DNA from: Steromphala cineraria
Lineage: Eukaryota; Mollusca; Gastropoda; Trochida; Trochidae
Reading direction: 5' to 3'
Length of the DNA stretch: 64,000 bases
Assembly: GCA_916613615.1 (NCBI GenBank)
Contig: OU744734.1
Span: 35,594,801-35,658,800, forward strand
Shown: positions 23,480 to 35,689 of the stretch, piece by piece
How the letters are laid out: every line of letters starts with the position of its first letter
Numbering within the stretch: position 1 is the stretch's first letter
The notes under the pieces: model-generated
Database searches by the model: none
Told to the model about the DNA's origin: nothing
Seen by the model: the letters and a program-made list of their open reading frames with translations, nothing else
Program-made: the position numbers and the translations under genes

Positions 23480-24184
23480 ATTATTTTCATTATATTATAG
23501 GATGACATTAAAGAATATATAGAGAATCTCACCCATGTGTCTTCTGATATCAAATATATCAACACAAGTTGATAAAAGTAACAAATATCCGAGGCTTGTT
23601 TTTCTTTTTTGGCAATGGGATAATTTTGATGTTTTCCAAAGAGTGGGAACATGATGGAAACTTAATGATAGTTGACAAAACGTTTGGAAAATATCAGCCA
23701 GTTGCAACTTGCACTCTGCACTCTTTTAGAACTATACACCTAGCAAATTATCAGGTCCACAGGCTTTATGTGAATTTATCTTAGCAAAAGACGTTAACAC
23801 ATAATCTTTAGAAATATCTAACACCTCACATGGTGGGAGTGATTCAAGTACAATGTTTCTTTCTTCTGAAAAATTACAACTTTCAAAGCGATATCTCCTC
23901 TGAAACACAGTTTTGGGTGATAATTTATCATATTTTAGACCCTGTCGAAAGTGTCGATACTTTCTTCGAAAGACACCTTTAATCGTAAATAAATCACCCA
24001 TAACGTTATTTTTTGAAATTGCATTGAGTGAACGATCAGTCATTGACAAGGCGGGACATTTAGCGTTAGCGTAAAATTGAAGGAACCGAATTCCTAGTTG
24101 ATACAAAAAAGGAATGTCGTTTCCGAATGTGGAATGCAAAAAAATACACCGAATAACTACAAAACAGCTCACATGCACATGCAA
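23480..24184 (-). pseudogene. Fragment of a second LINE reverse transcriptase
   Basis: On the minus strand the frame ending near 23,740 reads SFAKINSHKACGPDNL, the characteristic start of a LINE reverse transcriptase (KAxGPD). After a stop and a frameshift it continues with LADIFQTFCQLSLSFHHVPTLW and a KTS..KRK segment, the next conserved RT stretch. The later RT blocks (the catalytic YADD part) are missing. Upstream residues are not recognised. It belongs to a different LINE lineage from the host LINE at 22,251-27,309 and lies antisense to it. Confidence 0.75.
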
Positions 24185-24481
24185 AATTGATATTTTTTAA
24201 GGGTGTAAACGCTCATCCATATATTTTTGAAAATTTACGATATATTTTACATCATAACATTATTATAATAATCAGTTTCCGAATTAAAGCTTGCCAATTA
24301 TTTCGTACCACCCACATGGTCACGTGGGTATAAATTTGCAACAGCTCTGTCCATTGGTCGTCGAAATACCAGAATATGCTTAAGACAAATATCATTGGCT
24401 GAAACTTCTCTTTGAAGTTTCCAAGAGTATTATAGAGAGAACCTTCTGCCATTAGTTTTCAATATCAAATGTTACATAACT

Positions 24482-27109
24482 TTGGGGTCTCTGGACCCCA
24501 AAGCAATAAGTGATGATGTCAATTATATTGACTGTGGAGTTACAGAGTTTGAAAATCAAATAAGTGATCACAAAGGTACTTATATAACATTGGTTACATC
24601 AATTAATACGAAAATGGCTTATACTAGAGACGTTTTATGTTACAACCAAGGTGATTATGCTACTTTGAATGCCCTTATTAAAGAAGCAAATTGGACCTGT
24701 CTATTTAACAATTGCCAAGATGTCAATCAAGCTTGCCAAATATTTTATGAAAGATTTAACAGTTTTCTTAAATCATGCATCCCTTCAAAGAAAGTCACCA
24801 TTAGACCAAATGACAAGCCGTGGTTTGATTCCAAATTAAGAAAGGAATGCAGGATAAGAGATAGATTGAGAAAGAAAGCGATAAGAACAAAAAACATAAA
24901 TGATATTACAAAATTCAAAAAGCAACGACAAAAAGTGAATAACATGAAGTATTATGCAAAAGAAAACTTTTATGCAAATTTAGATAACTTTCTTCTTGAT
25001 TCGTTTATTGAAAATAACACCTCTTACTGGAAGCTTCTGCGCTATTTAGTGAAACAATCCGGCTCGAGTACCTGCATACCTCCTCTTAAATCTAACAATG
25101 ACCATGACAGTCCATCTTGCTTCTTGGATTTTGAAAAAGCGGAAAGACTTAATGAATATTTTCAATCTATATCGACATTGGACACTACAAATGCATGCCT
25201 ACCCAGTTTTAGTAAGCGTACGGGTGCTGTTTTTGATACTTTAATAATAACTAAAAGTGAAATTGAAGATGTAATTAAATGTTTACATGTGAAAAAAGCA
25301 TCTGGGCCTGATAGAATTAGTCATTTGTTATTGAAACATGTTGTCTATTCAATAAGCGATGTATTTTGTTTCTTGTTTAATATGTCCTTACAAACAGGTA
25401 TTTATCCCTCTCAATGGAAATTTGCTAATGTCATGCCTCTTTTTAAGAAAGGCGATCCAACTCTGGCGTCAAATTACAGACCTATTTCACTTATCAGTTG
25501 TGTTGGCAAAGTATTCGAAAGGGTTGTTTTTAAACATTTGTTCAACTATTTTCACACAAATAAGCTCCTATATAAATATCAGTCTGGATTTCAACCCGGT
25601 CATTCAACTGTACATCAGCTAATCGAAATTTATCATCAAATTTGCGAATCCTTAGATAAAAAGGAACATTATTGTATGGTGTTTTGCGATATTTCAAAAG
25701 CTTTTGGTCGAGTTTGGCATCAAGGTTTAATGTTAAAGCTTGAACAATATGGTATAAATGGTCAATTGTTAGGTTGGCTGGCAAGTTACATAAGCAATCG
25801 GAATCAAAGCGTGTTTGTGAATGGAGCTATTTCAAAGCCGAGAACACTGAAAGCTGGTATTCCACAGGGATCAGTATTGGGCCCTTTCCTATTCATCGTT
25901 TATATAAATGATATAGCAGATAATTTAGATTGTTTAACCCGCCTATTTGCTGATGATTCATCCCTTGGTTATTCTTCGACGGATTATCATTTAACTGAAA
26001 TGAAACTAAACACTAATTTGGAAAAGTTCAATATCTGGGGTAAAAAATGGTTAATAAAATACAACCCAGACAAGACTGAAGCTGTTCTATTCTCGCTTAA
26101 AAATGATAAGAACATGATACACCTTCATTTTGATGGTGTTGAAGTAAGAATGGTTGAAAAACATAAACATCTTGGAATAACACTAGCAAGTAATAGTAAA
26201 TGGGCGGATCATATAGAAAATATTATTAAAAGTGTTGTAAAAATGGTGGCTTCTTTTCGATGTTTGAAATATGTTTTATGTAGAGATACGCTCAATAGAA
26301 TTTATATTATGTTTATAAGACCACATCTAGAGTATGCAAGCGAAGTCTGGGATGGGTGTATACAAGAACAAGTTAGCAAATTAGAGAAGATTCAATTACA
26401 AGCAGCACGGATAGTTACTGGCCTACCAAAATATACTTCAAATAAATTTCTATATTTTGAAACTGGTTGGGAAACACTGCAGGAACGTCGAATGAAAAGA
26501 AAATTAAACCTAATGTACAAAATTCAAAATCAAATGACACCCCAATATCTTGCTGATCTACTACCACAGAACGTTTCTTCAAAGACAAATTACAATTTGA
26601 GAAACTCTCAAAATATTTGCATACCGTTCTCGAGGCTTAAGCATTCACAGAAATCGTTTGTACCTTCAACAATAACTGCATGGAATAAATTACCAGAGAA
26701 TATTCGTACTTCAAACACCATCTCGAATTTTAAAGAAAGTATAACTAATAGTACTACCTGTGCACCTAAATATTTCTCTTGTGGTAAAAGAAAACTAAAT
26801 ATTTTGCATACCAAATTACGGTATTCTGTAAGTTCATTAAATTTGGATTTATTCAAAATTGGAATGAATACTGACCCCAAGTGCACATGTGGTAATATCG
26901 AGAGCTCTTATCATTATTTTTTTGAATGTCCACTATATCAAAACCAGAGAGATAATTTCATGTTAACACTGAAGCGCACATGTAACTTAAATGTTTTCAT
27001 CGATCTTAAACTTTTGTTAGAGGGAAGTGCAGACCTTTCATTTTCTCAAAATGTACATGCATTTAAATCAGTTCAATCATTCATTCATGATACCAAACGA
27101 TTTGAGTAA
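24482..27109 (+). CDS. LINE reverse transcriptase (interrupted element)
   Basis: The C-terminal 875 residues of the LINE polyprotein, uninterrupted. Its apparent start (TTG) is only the first codon after the insertion, so the true protein began in the endonuclease part. RT landmarks: KASGPDRI, SNYRPISLISCVGKVFERV, QSGFQPGHST, FCDISKAFG with catalytic D403, GIPQGSVLGP and FADD with D491 and D492. The usual AFD of motif A is AFG here, a conserved but non-catalytic position. The C-terminus carries CTCG..YHYFFECPLY, a CxC...H...C motif typical of many animal LINEs. It would copy its RNA at a nicked target. Clade assignment beyond the CR1/L2/jockey group needs phylogeny. Confidence 0.9.
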   Translation: MGSLDPKAISDDVNYIDCGVTEFENQISDHKGTYITLVTSINTKMAYTRDVLCYNQGDYATLNALIKEANWTCLFNNCQDVNQACQIFYERFNSFLKSCIPSKKVTIRPNDKPWFDSKLRKECRIRDRLRKKAIRTKNINDITKFKKQRQKVNNMKYYAKENFYANLDNFLLDSFIENNTSYWKLLRYLVKQSGSSTCIPPLKSNNDHDSPSCFLDFEKAERLNEYFQSISTLDTTNACLPSFSKRTGAVFDTLIITKSEIEDVIKCLHVKKASGPDRISHLLLKHVVYSISDVFCFLFNMSLQTGIYPSQWKFANVMPLFKKGDPTLASNYRPISLISCVGKVFERVVFKHLFNYFHTNKLLYKYQSGFQPGHSTVHQLIEIYHQICESLDKKEHYCMVFCDISKAFGRVWHQGLMLKLEQYGINGQLLGWLASYISNRNQSVFVNGAISKPRTLKAGIPQGSVLGPFLFIVYINDIADNLDCLTRLFADDSSLGYSSTDYHLTEMKLNTNLEKFNIWGKKWLIKYNPDKTEAVLFSLKNDKNMIHLHFDGVEVRMVEKHKHLGITLASNSKWADHIENIIKSVVKMVASFRCLKYVLCRDTLNRIYIMFIRPHLEYASEVWDGCIQEQVSKLEKIQLQAARIVTGLPKYTSNKFLYFETGWETLQERRMKRKLNLMYKIQNQMTPQYLADLLPQNVSSKTNYNLRNSQNICIPFSRLKHSQKSFVPSTITAWNKLPENIRTSNTISNFKESITNSTTCAPKYFSCGKRKLNILHTKLRYSVSSLNLDLFKIGMNTDPKCTCGNIESSYHYFFECPLYQNQRDNFMLTLKRTCNLNVFIDLKLLLEGSADLSFSQNVHAFKSVQSFIHDTKRFE

Positions 27110-27319
27110 TACCGTTATAAGTGTATACAGTTCTCTTCTTGTTATTGTCTTTCTTTTGTACCCCTTTACTGTCCAGTATCTGTCATCTTTGTGTATAAAC
27201 ATAATATTATGTATGTTCAATATTGTAAATACCAAGGAGAGGGTGTTCTAAGTTGGACAACTTGTTCCCAATCCTATTCTTTGTGAATAAAATATGTTTA
27301 AACCAAACCAGACTGTGAC

Positions 27320-28046
27320 CGAGCATCAGTGCTATCAAATATACAGCTGCACACCTTAAAGATGTTTTTTTTAATGTTAAAATTTAAACGCCATATGTCT
27401 GTGTATCTTAGCAAACATTTTAACAGAAAGGGACAATTTATTGGCAGGTTGCGCAAAGGACATCAGGATTTTACAACTAACACCTAAAATGTCCTTTTCT
27501 TTTTCTGAACCCATTTGACACCACCGTGATAAACTAATCTATAAACCTGAAAACGTGTCATTGTTTAATGAATCAACAGCAACAACAAATGATAAAAAAT
27601 GCAGAATCTTAAATGTTTCATATAATTCCTCTCATAGGTACATGTATGTAGGTCGTAGTAGTTTAGTAGACTAAAAAGAAGCAGCTCATCCATAGAATTT
27701 CCTTTGTAATTCTTAGTTTGAAATGTCAAAATAACATAACGGAAAGCAAGAAAAACTTTTGATATCATTCCCTGAAGCAGGAAATAAAAATATTTTAACA
27801 AACGCATTATGAAATCGAAACCCTCATGGAAGTGATATAAATGAATTCAGAAAATCTCCCCCATTTTAATGTGCTTTTCCAGAACCTCTTTCTTAAAGTT
27901 TATGAAAGACATAAAACTCAGTAACACTCCAAAAGAAAAATGTGGCATACTATTAAGTTAGTAAACGAACAATGAAGTATACAAACAGTGGAATTGAACG
28001 CTAGTCAAATTGACATTTTAGCGTATTTGATTGTTTTGGTGGGGAC
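27320..28046. other. Continuation of interrupted unit, no gene
   Basis: It begins with the part of the P-block unit displaced by the LINE ('tacagctgcacacctt' at about 27,342). The end (27,960-28,046) resembles unit starts near 4,100 and 15,940. No gene is seen. Confidence 0.5.
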
Positions 28047-29129
28047 AGTATCCACTGATTTAAGTTGCGTCATCCCATATGTTTTAAACCTTCAAAAACA
28101 CCTTTTTATTTATTATTTGCAGCAGAAAATTTACCACTGAGACAATGCTGAGACATTATGCTTTGTTTGATAACGTTATTTTAGGTGCTGTTTATTCTGA
28201 TATAGTAATAATATAAACAAATATTTATCATACATAAAGTGGTTGATTCTAATACCGAGATTTCCGAGGCAAAATGGAGATTGAGTGGTAACAAAAGATC
28301 CTGAATATCCTTAAAACACCTCTTCTAATCAGCAGATTTTTTTGGTCTAGAATGGACTGACTGGAGTCAACCAAACACAGTTGTGCAATCAGCGACGCTG
28401 TCTAAAATCCTCATTTTGACTACTGAATCATGGCAGAGGCATTGCGAGAGGCTTTGTCATTTGCTAAAGACATTTAAATGGTTTGTGGTGCAATTTTTTT
28501 TGATTTGATGTTATTAGAACAGAGATAGTGTCAATATTTTATGACTTCATCTACCTCTGTGGGGGAGAGAATGGAATATCAATTAAACCTTATTTTTTAT
28601 TGTTTTTTTCAGCGATACAATTTATCTATATTTAGAAGATATATTGGATTAACTAATAAACCTTATAACTTTCTATCTCGTGATATATAGTTTAATTTTT
28701 ATTTGTTCCGTTTAAGTTATTCATACTGAGAAATACTTCTCTTATTCTAATTAAAAGTGAACTTTATCCCTGATTAAGTTAAACTGCCTAAGCTGTCAGG
28801 TTATTAGTTTTAGTCTTCACATCTCTGAAGAAAGTGACATTAAATGAAATGTTATTACAGCCTTAATTTATTTATTGTTCTACAAAGGTGAAAGATTCTA
28901 TAAAGCATGTCTTCTTGACTAGAAAATCTTCTTGATTCGGCTATACAATCAATTTAATTTCTAGAACAAGATCCTTTATCCCCAGCATATAGATATTGAA
29001 TGATGCATATCATACAGCATCAGTCATTTTGATGTCAAAACACAAAAAAAGGCTTCCCCGAAGCTCGTCCTTCATGTTAGTCAGATGTTGAGATAAAGGT
29101 CAACATTCTAAGATTTAAAAGATGTCTCA

Positions 29130-29575
29130 AACACAAATGGTGCTATTGAACTTACTGTCATCGAAAAATAACAGAAATATAACAAAAACCTATTTGAGAA
29201 AAATACACAAAGAAAGTCAGCAAAGCCTTATTATTCTTTATCAAAATAGCTGGTAAAGGTCAAATTTGATGGTCCTTGGAGGTTGTGATACTTTGAACAA
29301 CCTCACAACATTAAGTAACGAAAAAAGAAAGTAGAAAGGAGTCAACACAGAAGAGACTGAAGAGGATTGGAGAGAGATTATAGACTGTCTAGACGAAGAA
29401 AAAAGAAGGAGGGTCTACAGAAAAATACACCACAGGCATGTCCTGTCACATACAGCTGCGAACCTTATGCTTATCAGTTGCTGGTGTATCTTGTCAAATC
29501 CAAATATCATGTTATCTTGATATAGTTTGGACCCCAATTAAAAAGTTCAGCATAACTTGCGAAGAATCAACCTTT
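29130..29575 (-). repeat. P block, copy 5 (decayed; partner of copy 1)
   Basis: The copy-B counterpart of 1,430-1,860. It shares the lost CCAAT (CCATC) and altered TATA, so both changes predate the large duplication. Confidence 0.6.
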
Positions 29576-29721
29576 CTGAATATTTGAAAAACCTGTTCTT
29601 TAACTTATTTTTGGATTGTCAGACCTTGATTATCAATTAGTGCCAAAAAACAGATATGACTTTTTTAAAGGTGTTGATCGCTTATAAGAGATAACACAGA
29701 TAAATAGAGGATACAAAACGA

Positions 29722-29990
29722 CCTTCCTTTTAATACTATTTGTATTAAACGAGTTAATGATTGTGTATAAAACGAGCGAAAGCGAGTTTGATACCAAATC
29801 ATTCACGAGTTTAATAAAAATAGTATTAAATGGAAGGAAGGTTTGGTATTCTGTTTATTACTTGCCCTAATAATCACGCAAACTTTCCGAAAATGTGCTG
29901 AAATTTACAGTTCCGCGACTCGGCACCCATTGTGACGAAGCGCTTACATTGTTACGTCACAACAGCTCACTTCTGTGACGTCATACATGC
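29722..29990 (+). mobile_element. Hairpin-headed element, copy B
   Basis: The counterpart of 2039-2300, with hairpin arms 29722-29778 and about 29781-29837. Of the two CRE sites, the second (near 29,975) is intact and the first is altered (TTACGTCA). Confidence 0.6.
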
Positions 29991-30593
29991 ATTGTGATAG
30001 TTAAATATTGCCGTATAAATATAACACTGCAGTGTCTTACACGGGCGTGTAATAAACAATGATATTTCATCTATATCACTTACTAAAACTGCTACGGCTT
30101 ACTGTCAAATAAATCATAAGATTATGTTAATAAACAATCAACGTAATGGTCTGTAGTAAAATTTCAACATAAAGATTCTATTCTCGCAATGCTATGATGC
30201 CGCAAAGGTATTCAGAAATGGCATGCTATTTGCACTTTGGTATGCAGATAAAAGAGAATAAGCTTATCTTAATGCCATACAGTCAGGCATCAAATCACAT
30301 TATCATTAAACATTCGAACCTTACTTTCATAAAGACATTAATTCAACCTTTTACCTCTGAGTCCCTTACTGATGTTCACAAGTACCTCTCCTTCAGTACA
30401 GCAAAGCTTCCATACAACAAATATTACCTATCATGAATCCTTGCAAGGAAGGAAAATAATCTAATTGAAAGATTCCCATATACTTTAAGGAAATCTTTAC
30501 AAAACGAACTTCGTTTAACTCTATATCAATTTGTCCTAGAAAATGTTCCATATCTTATCATCAACCTGGCCTTTAACTGCATAAACAGTCTTA

Positions 30594-30963
30594 TTACCTA
30601 CGAGGGCAGTCATACCGAGGTTCATATTTTTCATATGTTGCCCTAGGGCAAAATATCACTTTTTCAATGTGACGTCACGTTATAAACAATGCTTTGACGT
30701 CACCGTTCACCTATGACGTCACAATCTAAACGGGCCGGCGACGGCTAGTCCGCCTATGCTGGGAAGTAGTTTTTGAGTATTTTCTTGAATTTTGGGACTA
30801 CGGTAATAAACAGAATATTATATTCGTGCCCATGACATACTATGTTTACGACACTCGTGTCTAAATATCAGTATATCCCTCGCTCTCGCTCGGGAAATAC
30901 TAATATTTTGCCACTCGTGTCGTAAACATAGTATGTCATGGACACTCATATAATATCCTCTAT
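30594..30963 (-). mobile_element. Hairpin-headed element, 370 bp, TSD TTA
   Basis: Present only in copy B. Copy A reads CAGTCTTAACACTTTTG at this point. The 3-bp repeat TTA flanks the insert (30591-30593 and 30964-30966). One end is TTACCTACGAGGGCAG; the other, in reverse complement, is ATAGAGGATATTAT. A hairpin of about 50-bp arms (30831-30940) with loop CCCTCGCTCTCGCTCGGG lies at the second end. Three perfect TGACGTCA sites lie at 30670-30677, 30695-30702 and 30714-30721. There is no coding frame. Confidence 0.8.
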
Positions 30964-31118
30964 TTAACACTTTTGCTGTTTGATACAAAAAGTCCCAATT
31001 CTTAATGTACGAGAGTGAAGTCGAGTTATGAAATAAATCTAGTCATTTTACTGTTCAGAATTGCCCTAACCCATTCTCAAATTAGAATCTTTAGGGAGTG
31101 ACTGTCACGTGCCAATTT

Positions 31119-31748
31119 ACAGCTGCGTATCTTAAGTTTGTTCACTTGCTTGTGTATCTAAGTGCAATATCATGTAATTTGGGTTTGATGTTGACGACCA
31201 TAAAGTAACTGCAGGGTCACTTACAAAGGAACACCAACTTTCCATGTCAAAAATAACCATTCCCAACCATTTTTCGGGATCGTCTCGTCACTGGTGCTGA
31301 TTTTCGATATTTGGCATGGTTAAATAGACAGATGATCATATTTGTGAAATTCAGGTTTTTAAAATTTCGATTTGAATAATCCCTATAACTTTGTAAGAAA
31401 GAATCAGAACAATTACATTACCTTTTTGCAAAGGAACTATATATTACTTAGATCTATAGATTTGTATCACTTATGAAGGGTTTTGTAGAGGGAAAAAAAG
31501 TGTTTTTGCAATTTAGACCCCTGGTCACTTCAATGCCCTTCTTAATTTGATACGGTTATCTGATAGGTATGACATGCGATTACATGTACATGTATGTTAA
31601 TGCAAACCGAATTTGTACTTATGTTTTAAAATTTCAGCATTATTCGTTTCGTTTTCGCAAGGCTAGGATGCATCAAAGACATTCCAAATTACATGATATT
31701 TGCTCTAAAATACGCAGGTAAGTGAACAAACTTAAGATACGCAACTGT
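31119..31748. mobile_element. Long-TIR element, copy B
   Basis: The counterpart of 3088-3808 without the internal pearl-like insertion. The right end is slightly decayed (CAACTGT instead of CAGCTGT). It has no coding capacity. Confidence 0.7.
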
Positions 31749-32747
31749 ATGTTGATTATTTGATGTTTATCAAATTCACCAGGGCAAGATATATATTTTC
31801 ATGATGTGAAAGATCTCCTATGTACTGTGGAAGAAAGAAAGAGCGAATATTTGAACTACATACATGTATTGTCTCTGTAGTGTCTGCATTCGCTACAGGC
31901 AGCACTAATGGTTTATAAAGCTACTTGAATTCCTTAGTGAAGTTGAATTAATGTTTCATCTCTTTAAAACTGTTTAACAACATTGAAATATAAAAAAGTA
32001 ACATATTTTAAAGCAAATCTGTGAAGTTTTTTCACATTGGGATTGAGTGAACATAAAGAAAATACACAGGGGAAGAATTTAGCACTAACTGAATTAACAT
32101 TTAAACTTCTGATGTGGGGGTTGGTTCCAATGGGACAAATGCCACTGATTTAATACTTTATTGAAAAACATCACTCTTTTTACAGACATCAGATAACTTA
32201 TTTATAACAGTGTGATCCTCCAAGCAAAGAGTTCAAATATCATGCTGCTGATATATAGCATATTGTGTTATACGTGATAAAGTTTGATATGTTTAAGAAA
32301 TATAACTGCACTAGAATAATAGATAGATATCTATTTCATACTCTATAATACATGAATTTTAAAGTTCAAATATCATGCTGCTGATATATAGCATATTGTG
32401 TTATATGTGATAAAGTTTGATATATTCAAGAAATATAACTGCACTAGAATAATTGATAGATATCTATGTTATACTCTATTATAAGTGAATTTGAAAATTT
32501 GAAAGAAAATGACCGAATAACCTTTAAAAAGTTACATTTCCATTAGGTTTGTAAGTTAATTCGACTGAGATGACATTCCTAGGAAATAATTCGCCATTGA
32601 TTGACACAATGATTAGTTTGAAGCGGAATTTATTTCTAATTGAGTTAAAATGCCTGGACTGAAACATTATTAGTTTAAGTCTTCAAATCAATTGACGATG
32701 TGACATTCAAATGAAATGATATTGTACAATTGACCGTTGCCTTTTAA

Positions 32748-32982
32748 AAGGAACTTGCACGTGTTTTGAAAATTTTATATTCTCAAATTTTCACTAATAA
32801 TTGGACTTTAATGCTAAATATATTATTTATATATTATTATCATTATGTCAATACCTATATCATATATATTTGATTTAATGCTGCTTAATTTAGTTTAATT
32901 ACATTGTCTTTCAATTGGAACCATTTATTTTAATTTTTCAGACATCACCTTAAATTCTCCATAAGAACGTGCTTCTGCCCCT
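32748..32982. mobile_element. TTAA-flanked MITE, copy B
   Basis: The counterpart of 6069-6295. TTAA stands at the left and the decayed TCAA at the right, with the GAACGTGCTTCTGCCCCT end intact. Confidence 0.65.
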
Positions 32983-33051
32983 TCAAGACAGTGATAAAGG
33001 ACCTTTAGCAAAGCTTATTTTAACAATTAACTGCTTGGGGGTTGACACCAT

Positions 33052-33661
33052 ACAGCTGCGTATCTTAAGTTTGTTCACCTACCTTAGTATTCTAGTGCAA
33101 ATATCATGTAATTTGTAATGTCTTTGGGACATCATATCATTGTGAAAATGAAACTGATAATGATGAAATTTACTGCGTTGACATATTCGTATGTCATACC
33201 TTACAGATAGATGTAACAAATTTGGCAGGTCTTTGAAGTGACCAGGGGGTCCAAATTTCGAAAACACCGATTTCTATTTTGCTCTACAAAAAAAACTCTT
33301 CATAAGTGATCAACAGCTTTAGATCTTATTCATATGCGTTCCTTTCCGTTAAGGCAACGTAACTGTTCTGATTTTTTCCCTACAAAGTTTACATGGATGA
33401 TTTGAATCGAAATTTAAGAAAACCAGAATTTCACAAATATGACCCCATCTGTCTATTCAACATTGCCAAATATCGACATTCAGCACCAGTGACAAGACGA
33501 TCCTGAAATATGGTTTGGGAATGGTTATTTTACACATGGGTAATTGATGATCTTCTGTATGTGGTCCTGGAGTTATTTTGTGAAGTCAAAACGAAACCAA
33601 AAATACATGATATTTGCACTAAGATCACAAGCAGGTGAACACACTTTTGGTATGCAGCTGT
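33052..33661. mobile_element. Long-TIR element, third copy, inverted
   Basis: The same family as 3088-3808 but with its interior in the opposite orientation. The interior is recognisable as the reverse complement of the 3,150-3,700 sequence. It sits in copy B where copy A has uninterrupted DNA ('gggttgacacc' followed by 'ttaaaattcatag' near 6,360), so it inserted after the duplication. The flanks suggest a 3-bp T/A-rich target (ATA / TAT), compatible with PIF/Harbinger-like elements, but I cannot prove the superfamily. Confidence 0.75.
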
Positions 33662-33682
33662 ATAATTTATAGTTAACATTGG

Positions 33683-33778
33683 ATTGACAGCATGATAATG
33701 CTTGATGAAGGACACCATGAACTGGATTCGAAATTTAAACTACCTTTCTGCACTGAAGAGTGTCTCTGGCCTATATAA
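33683..33778 (+). CDS. Possible terminal exon, copy B
   Basis: The partner of 6426-6536. It reads IDSMIMLDEGHHELDSK and ends ..FCTEECLWPI-stop, slightly earlier than copy A. AATAAA follows at 33,986-33,991. The inverted TIR element has inserted just upstream (to 33,661), so any upstream splice site of this copy may have been disturbed. The product is unknown. Confidence 0.27.
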   Translation: MDSMIMLDEGHHELDSKFKLPFCTEECLWPI

Positions 33779-34039
33779 CATTTTAACAACTAGATTGAAT
33801 ATACATGGTTTCATATTCATTCATTAAAGTATCATGACAAACCTTTTCTATAGATCTTTGCATTGTTGATATAGATGGCAAGTTAAATGTATTTTGATTT
33901 GTGTTTGGATTTTTGTGCAATGGATTGTTTGGGTATGTAAATGCTACTGAATGTAATTTTGACGCTGTGCTCAAAGTATATTGACAATAAAAGATTTCAG
34001 CTGACCGTCAGAGTTTTGATGATGAAGAGGTATGAGCCT

Positions 34040-34205
34040 TGCTGTCCCTGTTTCCTTGAAGTCTCTTGAGACATTGCTTAGTTTTCAGATGATAGCTTAG
34101 CTTAATTGTTCTGTCAGGAAGAAGGTTTTGATGGAGATAATTCCCTGGTGGTCAGGATAAGATCTATATAATTGTCTGATGTCAAACTCCATTGGGTGCC
34201 TGTCA
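34040..34205. repeat. S block, copy 3
   Basis: The copy-B counterpart of 6,795-6,965, nearly identical in the core. Confidence 0.6.
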
Positions 34206-35689
34206 TATATTTGACGTTGTCAATTTGGATAGATAGTTACAAAACACCCAATAGACGGATATATCTTGATGCATGACGGATATATCTTGACAGAGAAGCT
34301 TAGACGCTATCAGACACATATTGGATTCAGGAGAGCAACGTGATTCTCAGTGCATGTAAATAATTAATGTAAAGCAACATGAAAACTAAAAAAGACAGAC
34401 ACGTTGACAGTCGCTTGCTGTGATTCTAGTGAAGAAATGAACCTTAATGTACCAGATGACAAGAAGTGATTTGGGTTACGTTCAACCAAATTAGACAAAT
34501 CTTGAAACTGAAAAATCGTCTCATGAAACTATTAACATTATATATTTTGACTCTACGAGGGATTGATCATACCCAGGGCAAAAATCTTGCTTTTGTATTG
34601 ACACTTTAATATCTTAAACACTGTCTAAATAAAAATTTAGTATGACTTTATAATGATGACAATTAAAATTATAACACGCCAACATCGTTTTACCTATTTA
34701 GTTTTTTAATTCGCAATGATAAACAATTCTACGTAGATTTAATGCAAAGCAATAACTCGTTATTGGTGGCATATATTGAGCAAAAGCTAATCATGTTTAC
34801 TGCAGCAAACATACAGATTGAACATATTATGACATGATAGAGAAAGTGAATATATTTCTAAAAACTCTCTTAATCAAACAGATTACCATAACCCACCAAA
34901 GACACTATGAAATATCATTTACAATGTAAATAAAACACCCTTGATTAAGTTTTTTTATGCCCCAGAATGTTTGTCACAAAAACTTGGCCAGAACGTTTGA
35001 TTGGATAAAGATAAACCTTTTATATTCCACATGTGCATCTATCATAATATGACCTTTACGATAAGGTCATAATTTTTGACATCGTGACCTTAACCTTGGT
35101 GGGGCAATCATTTTTTGAAAACATTAATCTTAGCCATAACTTTTAATTGGATAGAGACAGAGCTTTGAAATATTTCACATTTGCATCTGTCATGATAAGC
35201 TGAGGTCGTAATTTTTGACCTCGCGACCTTGACCTTTTAGAACAAACATAGGCGCATCACAAAAACTATCTCTATTATTTTGATGACTGGTTTCGCATAA
35301 AGAATTTTAAGTTGTAAAATGGTATTTAAAGATTGTAGAAATATCATTAGTTGAATTAGTTTTTTTAGTTTTTTATTCAAAGAATACATTGCTTATGAGT
35401 TTGTTTGTTACTATTTTAAATCATGTTATGTGTCAATGGTTTTACTGTTTATTTCAAAAAGATCACTTATTCCTTTATCAGTATTATAAAGGTAGGTTTT
35501 TTGGAAAACAATGAATGAAAAACATACAACATGGAGATTTAGAGACATGATAGAGAACGTTAATATAGACCCCATTAATCAAACAAATCACCATGCCCCA
35601 CCAAAGGGACTTCAAAATAGTATTTACAATGTAAATAATACACTCTTGATTAAGTCTTATTATGCTCCAGAATGTTTGTAACAAAACAG

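Larger units (their letters stand above)
22965..24479. mobile_element. 1,515-bp insertion inside the LINE, 8-bp TSD
   Basis: The 8-bp repeat CTTTGGGG occurs at 22957-22964 and 24480-24487, on both sides of the break in the LINE frame. The ends share a short inverted similarity (TTATGTATCA near the left, TTATGTAACA in reverse complement at the right). An 8-bp duplication would fit a hAT- or P-type DNA element, but no transposase is visible. The interior carries a G-rich microsatellite (23,011-23,040) and a decayed minus-strand LINE reverse transcriptase. It may be a non-autonomous element that captured other DNA. Confidence 0.7.
22251..27309 (+). mobile_element. LINE (CR1/L2/jockey-like), interrupted
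   Basis: A non-LTR retrotransposon flanked by the 10-bp direct repeat AGACTGTGAC (22241-22250 and 27310-27319). Rejoining the flanks gives the sequence expected from the related P blocks, which confirms the boundaries. It encodes a 2A-like N-terminus, an APE-type endonuclease, a reverse transcriptase and a C-terminal CxC..H..C motif. The 3' end has AATAAA followed by a short A/T-rich tail. Without the 1,515-bp insertion the element is about 3.5 kb. No separate ORF1 is present. Confidence 0.88.

Noticed and set aside
25542..25784. Minus-strand frame inside the LINE RT
   Set aside because: Shadow of the intact plus-strand reverse transcriptase.
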